Source: an uncultured Alphaproteobacteria bacterium (GTDB taxonomy: Bacteria > Pseudomonadota > Alphaproteobacteria > UBA9655). Taken from it: a stretch of 64,000 nucleotides of DNA. The notes under the pieces were generated by a model that saw only the letters and a program-made list of their open reading frames with translations, ran no database searches and was not told where the DNA came from. Shown one piece after another: positions 9,306 to 17,579 of this stretch (position 1 is its first letter; each line of letters begins with the position of its first letter). The DNA lies in assembly GCA_937967795.1 (NCBI GenBank), contig CALBSK010000033.1, forward strand, positions 27,498 to 91,497, read 5' to 3'. The position numbers and the translations under genes are program-made.

Positions 9306-11033
9306 TTAATGCCCTCTGGGGGGTGGAGTGCGGGCATAGATCAGCATGGGATTTTCATTTGGCTCCATTTTTCCTTCACTTGTGGGCATAACGCGAAGAA
9401 GTGGAGCAATCCTTCCAATAATCTTACCCGCAATGGGGGCCGCATTCCATCCCGCTGCATTAAAGCCATAGGTTTCTTTAATAGCTTGAGGACGATCAAC
9501 CATGACGAAAACAATGTATTGAGGGTGGCTCATGGGGAAAGCCCCGACAAATGAGGTCGTATTACTGCCCTCTTGATAAGACCGCCCTGAAATCTGATTC
9601 GCTGTTCCCGTCTTTCCACCTACTTCATACCCTTTAACCTGCGCTTTTCTACTTCTCCCTTGCGCCACTACCATATACATAAGTTTACACATTATTTCTG
9701 AAGTCTTTTCAGAAATAATTCGAATGCCAGAAGGCGCTTTTGCAGAATTAATTTTTAAAAGTGTCGGCTGGCACATCATGCCCTTATTTACAATACCTGC
9801 AATAGCGGTGACAAGCTGCAAAGGACTAATAGAGATGCCATATCCATAAGCGGCTGTTTTCGTCGTGGTTTCATTCCATTGCTTAGGATAAAGAGGAGAT
9901 CCGATTTCCGGGATTTCTAAGGAAGCCATGCGAAATAACCCCAATTTTTCAAAAAATGCCTTTTGAAGGGCAGGCCCCATTTGACTGGCCATCTTTAAAG
10001 ATCCAATATTGGAAGATTCCGTAAATATTTCTGCAACTGTCAACGGATAATGAGCAGGATGAAAGTCCTTAACCGGAAATCGTCCAATCATGTAAGGCCC
10101 CGTTACATCAAATTTTGTAGAAAGCTCCCCCATGCCACTTTCTAAATAAAGGGCCGTATTCAGAATTTTAAAACCAGACCCCATTTCATAGACCCCCAAC
10201 GTAATACGATTAAACAGCGCCTCTTTTTGAGAGCCCATTTTACCCACCTGGTTGGAGTCAAAATCTGGCAACGAAACCATCGCCACAATCTCACCTGTAC
10301 GCACATCCATAACTATTCCTGCTGCTCCTTGGGCCTTGTATTTTTCAATACCTGCCAAAAGTTCATCCCTTAAAACATGTTGTGCGCTAATAACCAAGCT
10401 TAACTGAAGGGGCTCTTTTTTCGATAAAAGAGATTCGTTAAATTTTCGTTCGATACCCCCCAATCCTTGGTTATCAATATCTGTATAGCCCAGTACATGG
10501 GCAAAGAGCTCTCCATGAGGATAGACGCGACGCTCATCTTGTTGGAAATAGATGCCGGGTATCCCCAGACGCAGGATTTCTGCTTGCTTTTGTGGGGTAA
10601 GGTGACGCGCGAGCCACACAAACACCTTTCCAGATTGAAGTCGTTGAATAGTATCTTTGTAATTCAATTCAGGTAAGACTTGTGTTAATTTTTCGGCGGC
10701 TTCTTGAACATTCAAAACGACACGTGCATTTGCATAGAGAGAGGATGTGCGTAAACTTGTCGCTAAAAGTTCTCCATTGCGATCGACAATATCAGCTCGA
10801 ACAGTTAAGCCCCTAAAGTCCCCTTTACGCGCAACTTCCCGTTCCCTCCCTCCCTTCAAAAGACTTACGTCTACGAGGCGACCTATAATGACCAAAAAGG
10901 CAAGCATAAAAGCACAGCATAAAACTAAAAGTCGCACCCTTGCCACATTAAGTGTCTGGTGGAACGACCTTGTGTCACGCCATCGACTTGGTTCATAAAA
11001 ATCTTGTGGAACATAAAGCTTGCGCTGACTCAT
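9306..11033 (-). CDS. ftsI: Septal peptidoglycan transpeptidase FtsI (PBP3)
   Basis: FtsI is the division-specific class B penicillin-binding protein that cross-links septal peptidoglycan together with FtsW. The 575-aa protein has one N-terminal membrane anchor (about 35-55), a pedestal/dimerisation region with VRADIVDRNGELLATSL, and a transpeptidase domain with all three penicillin-binding motifs: S286-G-F-K289, S340-S-N342 and K474-T-G476. Its start overlaps ftsL by 4 bp (ATGA), the usual coupling of ftsL and ftsI. The C-terminus ends in a short Pro/Arg tail after the enzymatic domain. Confidence 0.97.
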   Translation of the reverse strand: MSQRKLYVPQDFYEPSRWRDTRSFHQTLNVARVRLLVLCCAFMLAFLVIIGRLVDVSLLKGGREREVARKGDFRGLTVRADIVDRNGELLATSLRTSSLYANARVVLNVQEAAEKLTQVLPELNYKDTIQRLQSGKVFVWLARHLTPQKQAEILRLGIPGIYFQQDERRVYPHGELFAHVLGYTDIDNQGLGGIERKFNESLLSKKEPLQLSLVISAQHVLRDELLAGIEKYKAQGAAGIVMDVRTGEIVAMVSLPDFDSNQVGKMGSQKEALFNRITLGVYEMGSGFKILNTALYLESGMGELSTKFDVTGPYMIGRFPVKDFHPAHYPLTVAEIFTESSNIGSLKMASQMGPALQKAFFEKLGLFRMASLEIPEIGSPLYPKQWNETTTKTAAYGYGISISPLQLVTAIAGIVNKGMMCQPTLLKINSAKAPSGIRIISEKTSEIMCKLMYMVVAQGRSRKAQVKGYEVGGKTGTANQISGRSYQEGSNTTSFVGAFPMSHPQYIVFVMVDRPQAIKETYGFNAAGWNAAPIAGKIIGRIAPLLRVMPTSEGKMEPNENPMLIYARTPPPRGH

Positions 11034-11359
11034 CGTTCTCCTTTCATAGACGCAAGATGGGTACGAGGAAGAAAGTCGTTAAAATTCTCTTCTTTATCAT
11101 CATTTCTAATAGCAACAATTTGTTCCGTTTTCATAGGCATAATTTCCAAAAATTTTTCGGCTAGTTTTTGCAAACGCTGGGGCTCATTTAAATGGCTCCA
11201 TTCTGCCTTCAAAATATGGATGTTTTCTTTTTCTCGTTTAATTTGCTGGAGAGCCTGGGCCAGTTTGTGCTCAACTTCGATAACTTCATATTTTACTTTA
11301 AAGAGGGCGAACCCTCCCATAAGAGACAGAATAAAAAAAAGAGCAGTTGATTTCCTCAT
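11030..11359 (-). CDS. ftsL: Cell division protein FtsL (small bitopic protein)
   Basis: A 109-aa protein with one membrane segment (about residues 6-22) followed by a predicted coiled coil (about 25-60: VEHKLAQALQQIKREKENIH). It then has LKAEWSHLNEPQRLQKLAEK, the region that in FtsL proteins precedes the short distal part contacting FtsQ and FtsB. Sequence conservation of FtsL is weak. The call rests on topology, on size, and above all on its place between rsmH (stop 1 bp upstream) and ftsI (4-bp overlap). It is expected to sit in the inner membrane and activate FtsWI. Confidence 0.9.
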   Translation of the reverse strand: MRKSTALFFILSLMGGFALFKVKYEVIEVEHKLAQALQQIKREKENIHILKAEWSHLNEPQRLQKLAEKFLEIMPMKTEQIVAIRNDDKEENFNDFLPRTHLASMKGER

Positions 11360-12271
11360 TTAAATATCCTTCCTCCGAATTGCCCATCGCAAGCGAGCGG
11401 AACGTGCACGAGGATTATTATAAAGCTCTTCACCTTGAGGTTTCATGGCTTTCCGACTTTTAAGATGAAATGTAGGATGTATCTGGCGTGCTTCGGGAAG
11501 ATAGCGAGAGCCTTGCGGCAATCCTCCGCCTCTTTCTTTCAGAAAGTTTTTGACCAACCGATCCTCAAGAGAGTGAAAGCTCACAACAACAAGACGACCT
11601 CCTTCTTTTAAAAGCTTTTCTGAAGCTTGAAGGCCTTTCTCTATTTCACCCAATTCATCATTTACAAAAAGGCGAAGCGCTTGGAAGGTACGCGTTGCAG
11701 GATCAAAGTCTGGTCTTTCAAAGCCAACGATTGCTCGAACCAAATCGCGAAGCTGGGTTGTGGTTGTAAAGTCTTTCTCTTTCCGCTTTTCAACAATGGC
11801 GCGTGCAATGGCCCGAGAGCGACGTTCTTCCCCATAGGTCCATAAAATCCGAGCTATTTCTTTTTCCTCAAAAGTATTGATAACATCAGCTGCACTCAGG
11901 CCTTTTCTTTCCATACGCATATCCAGGGGGCCTTCTAGTCTGAAAGAAAAACCTCTCTCTGCTTTATCCAGTTGGGGAGAAGACACGCCTAAATCAAAGA
12001 CCACGCCATCATATTTAAGAGAAGGAACAAGCTGAATCATTTGCCCAAATCGCCCCTCATAAAATGAAAAGCGATTTTTATAGTGGTCCTTAAGAGATTG
12101 AGCACACTCATGGGTTTCAGGATCACGATCTACTGCAACAACCGAACATTTGGCTTGCTCTAAAATAGCACGAGAATATCCTCCCCTCCCAAAAGTCGCA
12201 TCAATATATGTTTCGTTATCCCGAGGAGATAAGGTATGAAGGACTTCGCGCAACATCACGGGTTTATGCAT
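11360..12271 (-). CDS. rsmH: 16S rRNA (cytosine(1402)-N4)-methyltransferase RsmH (MraW)
   Basis: RsmH methylates N4 of C1402 in the decoding centre of 16S rRNA. The 303-aa protein starts HKPVMLREVL and carries the AdoMet loop DATFGRGGYS (24-33) and VVAVDRDPE. It also has FDLGVSSPQLD, which shows that the MraW-specific signature is complete, and VVVSFHSLEDRLVKNF near the C-terminus. Its first 8 bp overlap the end of mraZ. Length fits the family (about 300-315 aa). Confidence 0.97.
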   Translation of the reverse strand: MHKPVMLREVLHTLSPRDNETYIDATFGRGGYSRAILEQAKCSVVAVDRDPETHECAQSLKDHYKNRFSFYEGRFGQMIQLVPSLKYDGVVFDLGVSSPQLDKAERGFSFRLEGPLDMRMERKGLSAADVINTFEEKEIARILWTYGEERRSRAIARAIVEKRKEKDFTTTTQLRDLVRAIVGFERPDFDPATRTFQALRLFVNDELGEIEKGLQASEKLLKEGGRLVVVSFHSLEDRLVKNFLKERGGGLPQGSRYLPEARQIHPTFHLKSRKAMKPQGEELYNNPRARSARLRWAIRRKDI

Positions 12272-12722
12272 GTGCCGCCCTCAACTTTAACGTCGCCTGT
12301 TTTTCCTGAACTCTTTGGCGCGCTTCGTGTTGATGGATTTCAAAAGTACGCGGATTCCAGATCTGAAACGTAGCGCCGCGTCCTACATAAGCCACACTAT
12401 CCTCTATTTTGGCATGTTCCAACAAAGCTTGTGGTAAAATAACACGCCCATCCCCATCCAATGACAGCATATGAGCATCAGCGAAAATGGTCGCCGTTAA
12501 ATCATCTTGAGCGTCTGAAAAAACATCTAATTGATCCACACTGTCGCTTAGGCGCTGCATGCGATCCAGCCCCATCCCCTCAATCGCAGGCAATTTATAA
12601 GAACGGAAGGCAACAATTCCTTGAAAAGTCTGTCCGGAAAGCGCCAGTCGAAAGGAAGCCGGAACAGAGATACGGCCCTTTTTATCAAGCTTATTGATAA
12701 AAGTTGACAAAAATAAAGTCAT
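12264..12722 (-). CDS. mraZ: Transcriptional regulator MraZ, first gene of the dcw cluster
   Basis: A 152-aa protein with two AbrB/SpoVT-like MraZ domains. The first begins at NKLDKKGRISVPASFR (about 10-25), the second at HMLSLDGDGRVILPQALL (about 83-100). MraZ forms an oligomeric ring, binds short direct repeats upstream of its own gene, and adjusts dcw expression; in E. coli it acts as a repressor. A phased repeat array upstream (12757-12827) is a good candidate operator, so autoregulation is likely. The gene overlaps rsmH by 8 bp. The Shine-Dalgarno sequence is weak (GAG about 9 bp upstream). Confidence 0.95.
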   Translation of the reverse strand: MTLFLSTFINKLDKKGRISVPASFRLALSGQTFQGIVAFRSYKLPAIEGMGLDRMQRLSDSVDQLDVFSDAQDDLTATIFADAHMLSLDGDGRVILPQALLEHAKIEDSVAYVGRGATFQIWNPRTFEIHQHEARQRVQEKQATLKLRAAHA

Positions 12723-12756
12723 TTTTAACTCATATGGATGTCACGACCCCCCTCCC

Positions 12757-12827
12757 TGGGAATCGATTTCATCTCTATGGTATATCATGGTCAATAACGG
12801 GATTCAATGGGATAATCTGGGATGAAA
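12757..12827. promoter_or_regulatory. Phased 10-bp repeat array, candidate MraZ operator
   Basis: On the plus strand, TGGT, TGGT, CGGG, TGGG and TGGG start at 12778, 12788, 12798, 12808 and 12818, exactly 10 bp apart; another TGGG lies at 12757, about two turns further. E. coli MraZ is known to bind TGGGN repeats separated by 5 bp, which is a 10-bp period. The array overlaps the likely promoter. The TGGG units here are on the strand opposite to mraZ transcription; whether that orientation is used by MraZ of this lineage is not known to me. Confidence 0.6.
12779..12807 (-). promoter_or_regulatory. Candidate sigma70-type promoter of the dcw cluster
   Basis: On the minus strand, TTGAAT (12807-12802) is followed after 17 bp by TATACC (12784-12779), about 57 bp upstream of the mraZ start. 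Both hexamers keep the strongly conserved positions. The promoter lies inside the phased repeats described as the MraZ operator, which would let MraZ block RNA polymerase. No competing promoter of better quality is visible between this point and mraZ. Confidence 0.5.
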
Positions 12828-12840
12828 ATTAATCACACAG

Positions 12841-12977
12841 TTATCCACAGGCCTTTTGTCTCAAAAGAGCTAGCTTGAGATTTCTCTTCTAAATTAAGTT
12901 ATTGATTATAAATAACTATTCAAGAGAAAGGGGAAGAAGTTTAAAATAAAAATTTTTTCTCTTAGAAATTATCCACG
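12841..12977 (+). other. Two DnaA-box-like sequences upstream of the dcw cluster
   Basis: TTATCCACA, a perfect consensus DnaA box, lies at 12841-12849, and the one-mismatch copy TTATCCACG at 12969-12977, both on the plus strand. They flank an AT-rich stretch (about 12890-12960). Two boxes are few for a replication origin, so DnaA control of the mraZ promoter, or chance, are alternatives. The second box also falls inside a coding-like stretch (12916-13080). Confidence 0.35.
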
Positions 12978-13080
12978 GGAAGAAATTGATGAGGCATCAT
13001 CAATCAAAAATTTAGAAAAGCTTGAGTTCCATCCCATTTTGGAAATGCTGGCCAAAAATTATGGAGATAGAAATATATAA
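12916..13080 (+). pseudogene. Possible gene remnant: open frame without a start codon
   Basis: A 54-codon open plus-strand frame ends in TAA at 13080 and has no ATG. Its second half reads like a natural charged, amphipathic protein end (EIDEASSIKNLEKLEFHPIL, then EMLAKNYGDRN). It lies between the dcw cluster and the SGNH gene. It may be the 3' end of a decayed gene; it may also be chance. I do not recognise the family. Confidence 0.2.
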
Positions 13081-13214
13081 GATGAACGCCTTATTTGAAG
13101 GAGGAGCCCCCCATCAGCTCAAAATCAGATTTACCCTTTGAATAGGGGGTAATAACGATTTTATATCCTTGCCTGACAAGAGAAATAAGCTCTGGTGGAA
13201 TTGCTTCCTATTTC

Positions 13215-14279
13215 TTAATTTGGACCAGAGTGAAGGTATTTTTTTAAGGCTTCTCCTATAAGTTGAGAATGTCTTTCTGCAGCTTCTGGTGTTAAGTGCC
13301 ATTGATCGCTAAAATCGTTTTTCTCCCATGTTCTAATAAAATCAAACGGAATAAATACATCCGGATTTTCTTTCTTAAACTTTTCAATTTCATCTACAAT
13401 AGGCTTGATTTCTTCCGAAGCATGACATGCCACCGGATTAAATATGACAATCATTTTAGTGTTATATTCATCAGCTAATTCTTTTATTTTCTTCATGTGA
13501 TCTATCATCGATACATGATTCTTTGTATCAGAAAAATTTTCTATTATACCAGGCCCACACTTACCGAGGGGCATTTGTTCCCAACTTGGGGTTTTTCTAT
13601 TATAGGGCATCCAACCATTATTATCTGATAAAAATTTTATATAGTTCATATTTTTTGGGGCATATTCTCCCATAAACCGGGTTATAAAATCTTTCCCTAT
13701 ATCTTGACCTTGCTTTCTGTAAATAAATTCTGTAATTTTTTTTCTGAAACAAATGGAGGGCAAAGTGTAAAAACCCCTCCAAAAAGAAGAAATAACATCA
13801 TATAAGTGGCTTGAAAACCCATCTTTAAATTGACCAGGAAGCGAATAAGGAGTTATATGAAGTATTAAAAATTTAGCTTTTTTATTTTTTCTTAAAAAAT
13901 GCTCTGCCGTATATCGATAACCATTCCATCCTGTATCGGCACAACAATTAGTATTTATATAGTGCATGCCGTGTAGGTATTGATTAATTGTGTTTGGCTT
14001 TACACCGTAAAACCCGGAGGAATCACCAATTTGGATAAACTCCGCCTTGCGATTAAAAAAAACATAATTTTTATATCCAATTACATATTTTTGTCCGACG
14101 TCTTCTTTAAGATAATTTAATTCTAAAAGGCTATTCGCAGCCGCCTCTTTTCTAGCATTTTTAACAAGGACCATTACAGTTAACTCACTCATTAAAATTA
14201 GGACGAGCGCTATAAATACACCTTTGAAAGATTTTAAATATAGGGATAAGCTTTTAAAATTGAAAATAGACAAAATCAT
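13215..14279 (-). CDS. SGNH-type hydrolase/acyltransferase-like protein, partner of the MBOAT enzyme
   Basis: A 354-aa protein with one N-terminal membrane segment (about 15-38), then an extracytoplasmic domain. FIQIGDSSGFYG (about 81-92) is a GDS-type nucleophile block, and DQWHLTPEAAERHSQL near the C-terminus contains the D-x-x-H pair expected of an SGNH catalytic triad. Such proteins (AlgJ/AlgX- and DltD-like) take an acyl group handed across the membrane by an MBOAT protein and attach it to a polysaccharide. The start overlaps the upstream MBOAT gene by 26 bp, which supports a joint function. The polymer modified cannot be read from the sequence. Confidence 0.72.
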   Translation of the reverse strand: MILSIFNFKSLSLYLKSFKGVFIALVLILMSELTVMVLVKNARKEAAANSLLELNYLKEDVGQKYVIGYKNYVFFNRKAEFIQIGDSSGFYGVKPNTINQYLHGMHYINTNCCADTGWNGYRYTAEHFLRKNKKAKFLILHITPYSLPGQFKDGFSSHLYDVISSFWRGFYTLPSICFRKKITEFIYRKQGQDIGKDFITRFMGEYAPKNMNYIKFLSDNNGWMPYNRKTPSWEQMPLGKCGPGIIENFSDTKNHVSMIDHMKKIKELADEYNTKMIVIFNPVACHASEEIKPIVDEIEKFKKENPDVFIPFDFIRTWEKNDFSDQWHLTPEAAERHSQLIGEALKKYLHSGPN

Positions 14280-15738
14280 AACTTCCTCTCATCCCAAAAA
14301 ATAAAACTCCGTAGAACATTATTAAGTAAAGCGTGCTTTTGATTTTTGTGTTAAAAAATCTATTCATATCCACAAATTCTCTTTTATATCTGAAGCCAAT
14401 TATTTCAGTAATGATTATCGGTGCGGTGAATAATAGAAGCCCGTAGCCAAGCTCATAAAACCCAGTTGGAATTAGGGAAAAATCTGTTATTAAATACCTT
14501 ACTCTTATAAGGCTTTGAAAAATCTGCTGAAAATCCTCATCACTTCTTACCCAGAATAATAACCAACCAAACAGCGTAAACAAAAACATAACTGCAATTG
14601 ATGTAACCTTACCCCACAAGGTACCAAGAAATTTTATCAAATAGGAATCCAGTGGCACTATTCGATAGAGTACGATAAGGGCTCCATGATAAATTCCCCA
14701 TAATACAAAAAACTTTCCAGCTCCATGCCACAACCCCATTAAAAACATAGTAAGAATCCCATTAAACATATTCCGTATCCCCCTACACCTATTTCCCCCC
14801 AACGGTATGTAAACATAATCTCTAACCCATGATGAGAGAGTAATATGCCATCTTTGCCAAAAGTCGCGCGGGTTAAGAGCGAAATAGGGAGTTAAGAAAT
14901 TTCTCTTAAGTTGAACTCCAAATAATTTGGCAGTCCCTCTAGCAATATCAGAATAGGCACTAAAGTCACAGTAAATTTGAAACGCAAACGCCATCACTAA
15001 AATAAATCCAACGCCAGGACTATTTATATTTTCCTTACTCCTGTCTACTAAATTCCCTAAATTATCAGCAAATACAATTTTCTTGAATAGCCCCCAGGAG
15101 ATTAAGAAAAATGCGGACTCAGCAACTTTGCTGGTGACTTTTTTCTTAAGATTCTCAAGCTGAGGTAATAAATCGTGAGCCCTCAGAATGGGTCCTGCCA
15201 CAAGATGAGGGAAAAAAGAAATAAAAGATAAGTAATTTATAAAACTATTCGTGGGTCTTAATTTTTTTCTATATACATCTATCGTGTAACTAACTGTTTC
15301 AAAAGTATAAAACGAGATTCCAACAGGAATTTCCATAGTGTGTTTAAATAATCTTAAATCTAAGACATAATTATTAAAACGAATTCCGTATAATACTTCT
15401 ATTATCCAGTTCCAGTATTTAAAAAAAGCAAGTAATCCAAAACTAAAACAAAGGCTTAATATCAAAAGGACCCTTTTTTGAAGTAAGATATTGCCCTGCA
15501 GAGGATTTTCGGCCATTTCAAGTTTTAAATTAAGAGCTCCTAGCTTTTTTGAGACTAAAAAATCAACCGAAGACGCAAGAAACAACAGAACTCCCCACAA
15601 GGGGTTCCCCCACGCATAAAAAATATAGCTTGCGATGATAAGTATTATATTTCTGTATAATACTTTTTCATTCAGGTAATAAAGAACCAGCGTTAAAGGA
15701 AAAAACAAGAGTATGTAGTTAAATGATTGAAATTGCAT
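14254..15738 (-). CDS. MBOAT-family O-acyltransferase (AlgI/DltB-like)
   Basis: A 494-aa polytopic membrane protein beginning MQFQSFNYILLFFPL, the usual start of AlgI-type proteins. Conserved MBOAT features are present: GISFYTFETVSYTIDVYR, the SFFPHLVAGPI segment, DFWQRWHITLSSWVRDYVY, LGGNRCR, and LMGLWHGAGKFFVLWGIYHG with the two invariant histidines. It is predicted to move acyl groups across the inner membrane for O-acylation of an exported polysaccharide or wall polymer. It overlaps the downstream SGNH gene by 26 bp. No alginate or teichoic acid genes are nearby, so the substrate is open. Confidence 0.9.
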   Translation of the reverse strand: MQFQSFNYILLFFPLTLVLYYLNEKVLYRNIILIIASYIFYAWGNPLWGVLLFLASSVDFLVSKKLGALNLKLEMAENPLQGNILLQKRVLLILSLCFSFGLLAFFKYWNWIIEVLYGIRFNNYVLDLRLFKHTMEIPVGISFYTFETVSYTIDVYRKKLRPTNSFINYLSFISFFPHLVAGPILRAHDLLPQLENLKKKVTSKVAESAFFLISWGLFKKIVFADNLGNLVDRSKENINSPGVGFILVMAFAFQIYCDFSAYSDIARGTAKLFGVQLKRNFLTPYFALNPRDFWQRWHITLSSWVRDYVYIPLGGNRCRGIRNMFNGILTMFLMGLWHGAGKFFVLWGIYHGALIVLYRIVPLDSYLIKFLGTLWGKVTSIAVMFLFTLFGWLLFWVRSDEDFQQIFQSLIRVRYLITDFSLIPTGFYELGYGLLLFTAPIIITEIIGFRYKREFVDMNRFFNTKIKSTLYLIMFYGVLFFGMRGSYDFVYFQF

Positions 15739-16078
15739 GTACTCTCTATCGAAAGAAATTTTGCTTCCACAACAAAAGCTACCTACCTAACCTTAATAGG
15801 AGCAATAAACAAGGGCAGAAGTTATCTGAACTGAATCTCTTAAGCAACAGAAAAATGATCAGAATCCTCCCCAAAAAATTCGGTTTACTATACAACTCAG
15901 CAAGAATGCGTCTAGTTTTTTCCCGAAGAGAAAGTGAAAACTTCATTTAAAAAATAAGGCTTTCAAATTTTAATTAATTTTAAACTTTTTGTTGTTAGGG
16001 TGTGTGGAGGAGACATAAATCCGTATGTATCTTAAAATATACGTATAGCTTCAAAATAACAAAACATAAGGAGGATCA
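15739..16078. other. Intergenic region, no convincing gene
   Basis: This AT-rich 340-bp gap lies between the divergent MBOAT gene and the His-rich protein gene. A 75-codon plus-strand frame (15723-15950) has no ribosome site and no protein-like composition. CGTATGTATCTTAAAATATACG near 16022-16043 is a partial inverted repeat that includes the palindrome TATACGTATA (16038-16047). A strong AAGGAGG (16069-16075) precedes the next gene. Confidence 0.5.
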
Positions 16079-16672
16079 ATGAAGAATTTTATATTAGTCA
16101 CTGTTTCAAGCGTAGCATTTCTTGCAGCCGCCGGAGCAAATGCTCAGCAGGAATCAACCGCGCCAACTATGCCAGACCAAGCTATGGAGAAAACACCTCC
16201 AGCTGCCCCTATGCATAAAGAAATGGCTCATAAAAAAAGTCATAAGCATAAACACTATAAACATAAACATCATAAGCATCACGGCATGACGATGCATCCG
16301 ACTCAAATTAAGGGGATTTATGTAACTTTTCCACCTGCTGATGAATGTGGGCGTCCGGTATGCACCCCTGCTTATTATTGGAGTAACCCTCAATGGTTCT
16401 ATCAATATCATGGTGGATATTTCTGGTACCCCCGTGCTCACGGGAATTTGCTAACGGGCTATACGCCTTACTTCATTCATGGAAGATATTGGTACGCTAG
16501 CCGTATGCATCCTCATATGGTATACGTTGATAGAACACCTCTTGTTTATGTTCACCCTTATCCTCTTCATATGGCACACCCACGGGATGGGGTTGTCTAT
16601 CCATTACAATCTGCACCAATGCAGCAAAAATGGGAATCTTCTCCCACCATCAAACCCGTAGAAGAGTACTAA
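16079..16672 (+). CDS. Secreted His-rich and Tyr/Trp-rich protein of unknown function
   Basis: A 197-aa protein with a clear Sec signal peptide (MKNFILVTVSSVAFLAAAGA, cleaved after about NAQ, residue 23). Residues about 44-72 are almost pure His/Lys/Met, with repeated HKH units, a likely metal-binding or polyanion-binding tract. The rest is rich in Tyr, Trp, His and Pro, with two Cys spaced CGRPVC, a stretch GGYFWYPRAHG, and no charged core typical of enzymes. AAGGAGG sits 3 bp before the ATG. A strong terminator follows, so it can be a monocistronic, highly expressed gene. Periplasmic or surface location is inferred. I do not recognise a family. Confidence 0.8.
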   Translation: MKNFILVTVSSVAFLAAAGANAQQESTAPTMPDQAMEKTPPAAPMHKEMAHKKSHKHKHYKHKHHKHHGMTMHPTQIKGIYVTFPPADECGRPVCTPAYYWSNPQWFYQYHGGYFWYPRAHGNLLTGYTPYFIHGRYWYASRMHPHMVYVDRTPLVYVHPYPLHMAHPRDGVVYPLQSAPMQQKWESSPTIKPVEEY

Positions 16673-16675
16673 TTA

Positions 16676-16705
16676 CAAAAGAGGGGGGCGTGTCCCCCTT
16701 TTTAA
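16676..16705 (+). terminator. Rho-independent terminator after the His-rich protein gene
   Basis: AGGGGG, loop GCGTGT, then CCCCCT followed by TTTT. It starts a few bases after the stop codon. It separates this gene from the heat-shock gene. Confidence 0.8.
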
Positions 16706-16738
16706 AGTTCTGAAAAATCATAAAATAAGGAGATAAAA

Positions 16739-17185
16739 ATGACTCGTCGTTTGATTCCCGTTACACATCGCCACCTGGTCAGTGATCCTTTTAATTTCTT
16801 GCGACAAGAAATCGACCGACTTTTTGAAACAAGTACAACTGTGCAAGGCATCCAACCAGAATTTGAAGTTAGAGAAAGTAAAAATGGACTACAAGTAACG
16901 GCGGAGCTCCCAGGAATGTCCGAAAAAGATATCGATATTACGCTTACTGATGGGATTTTAACCATAAGTGGAGAAAAAAAGGCTGAGGACATTAAAGAAG
17001 GTGAAACTTACCATATTGCAGAAAGAAGCTATGGATCCTTTACCCGTTCTCTGAAGTTACCTTATGATCCTGATCAAAAGAAAATTTCAGCTTCTTTTAA
17101 TGATGGGATTTTGAGTTTAAAAATTCCTCGTCCAGAAGCATCAAAGCCAAACATTCACAAAATATCAATTCAAAAGCCCTCATAA
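16739..17185 (+). CDS. Small heat shock protein, Hsp20/alpha-crystallin family
   Basis: An ATP-independent holdase chaperone of the cytoplasm. The 148-aa protein has a short N-terminal arm with DPFNFLRQEIDRLFE and an alpha-crystallin domain (about 40-135) including ELPGMSEKDIDITL, GILTISGEKKAE and the typical end motif GILSLKIPRPE (G-x-L-x-I-x-x-P). AAGGAG is well placed upstream of the ATG. A terminator lies upstream and another downstream, so it is probably its own unit, although no clear heat-shock promoter or thermosensor hairpin is visible in the short leader. Confidence 0.93.
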   Translation: MTRRLIPVTHRHLVSDPFNFLRQEIDRLFETSTTVQGIQPEFEVRESKNGLQVTAELPGMSEKDIDITLTDGILTISGEKKAEDIKEGETYHIAERSYGSFTRSLKLPYDPDQKKISASFNDGILSLKIPRPEASKPNIHKISIQKPS

Positions 17186-17190
17186 ATCGT

Positions 17191-17220
17191 AAGGAGGAGA
17201 AAGTCATCTCCTCCTTATTT
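17191..17220 (+). terminator. Hairpin terminator after the Hsp20 gene
   Basis: A perfect 10-bp stem (AAGGAGGAGA with TCTCCTCCTT), 6-base loop AAGTCA, followed by ATTTC. The U-tract is short. It may also serve the convergent small gene at 17262-17471. Confidence 0.65.
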
Positions 17221-17261
17221 CAAAATATTTAATCGGATTCATTAGATTTCTTTGATAACCT

Positions 17262-17471
17262 TTAATCTATTTGTATGAAATCTTTTTCTTCTACTTGTGC
17301 CCAGCCTTGTTGGGAGGGAGATTGAAAAAGGAGGGGGTCATCTTTTTTATTCCACTCAGCATTGGCCAAAGAAAGGAACGTCCATGTCATCCCTATTAAA
17401 AAGGGTACAATCATGAGGAGAAAAAACTGTCTTTTCGTTAATGAAATTCTAGAAATGGATTTTGCTTTCAT
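17262..17471 (-). CDS. Small membrane-anchored protein, unknown function
   Basis: A 69-aa frame with a basic N-terminus (KAKSISRISLTKRQ), one strong hydrophobic segment (about 16-36, FFLLMIVPFLIGMTWTFLSL) and a short polar C-terminal tail. This in-out topology and composition look like a real small bitopic protein rather than a shadow frame, and no other gene occupies the region. The ribosome site is weak. It is convergent with the Hsp20 gene and divergent from dusB. I do not recognise a family. Confidence 0.5.
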   Translation of the reverse strand: MKAKSISRISLTKRQFFLLMIVPFLIGMTWTFLSLANAEWNKKDDPLLFQSPSQQGWAQVEEKDFIQID

Positions 17472-17579
17472 GGACGGCTTTCTTTTAAAAGATGAAGAGA
17501 TAATTTAACTATATCAAGGGAGATTAAATTCTTGGTTAAGACTTCCTTCTTAAATTATTAATTTTCATTTTTATTATTC

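Noticed and set aside
15723..15950. 75-codon plus-strand frame upstream of the His-rich protein
   Set aside because: It starts inside the MBOAT gene 5' end on the other strand, has no ribosome site and no protein-like composition.
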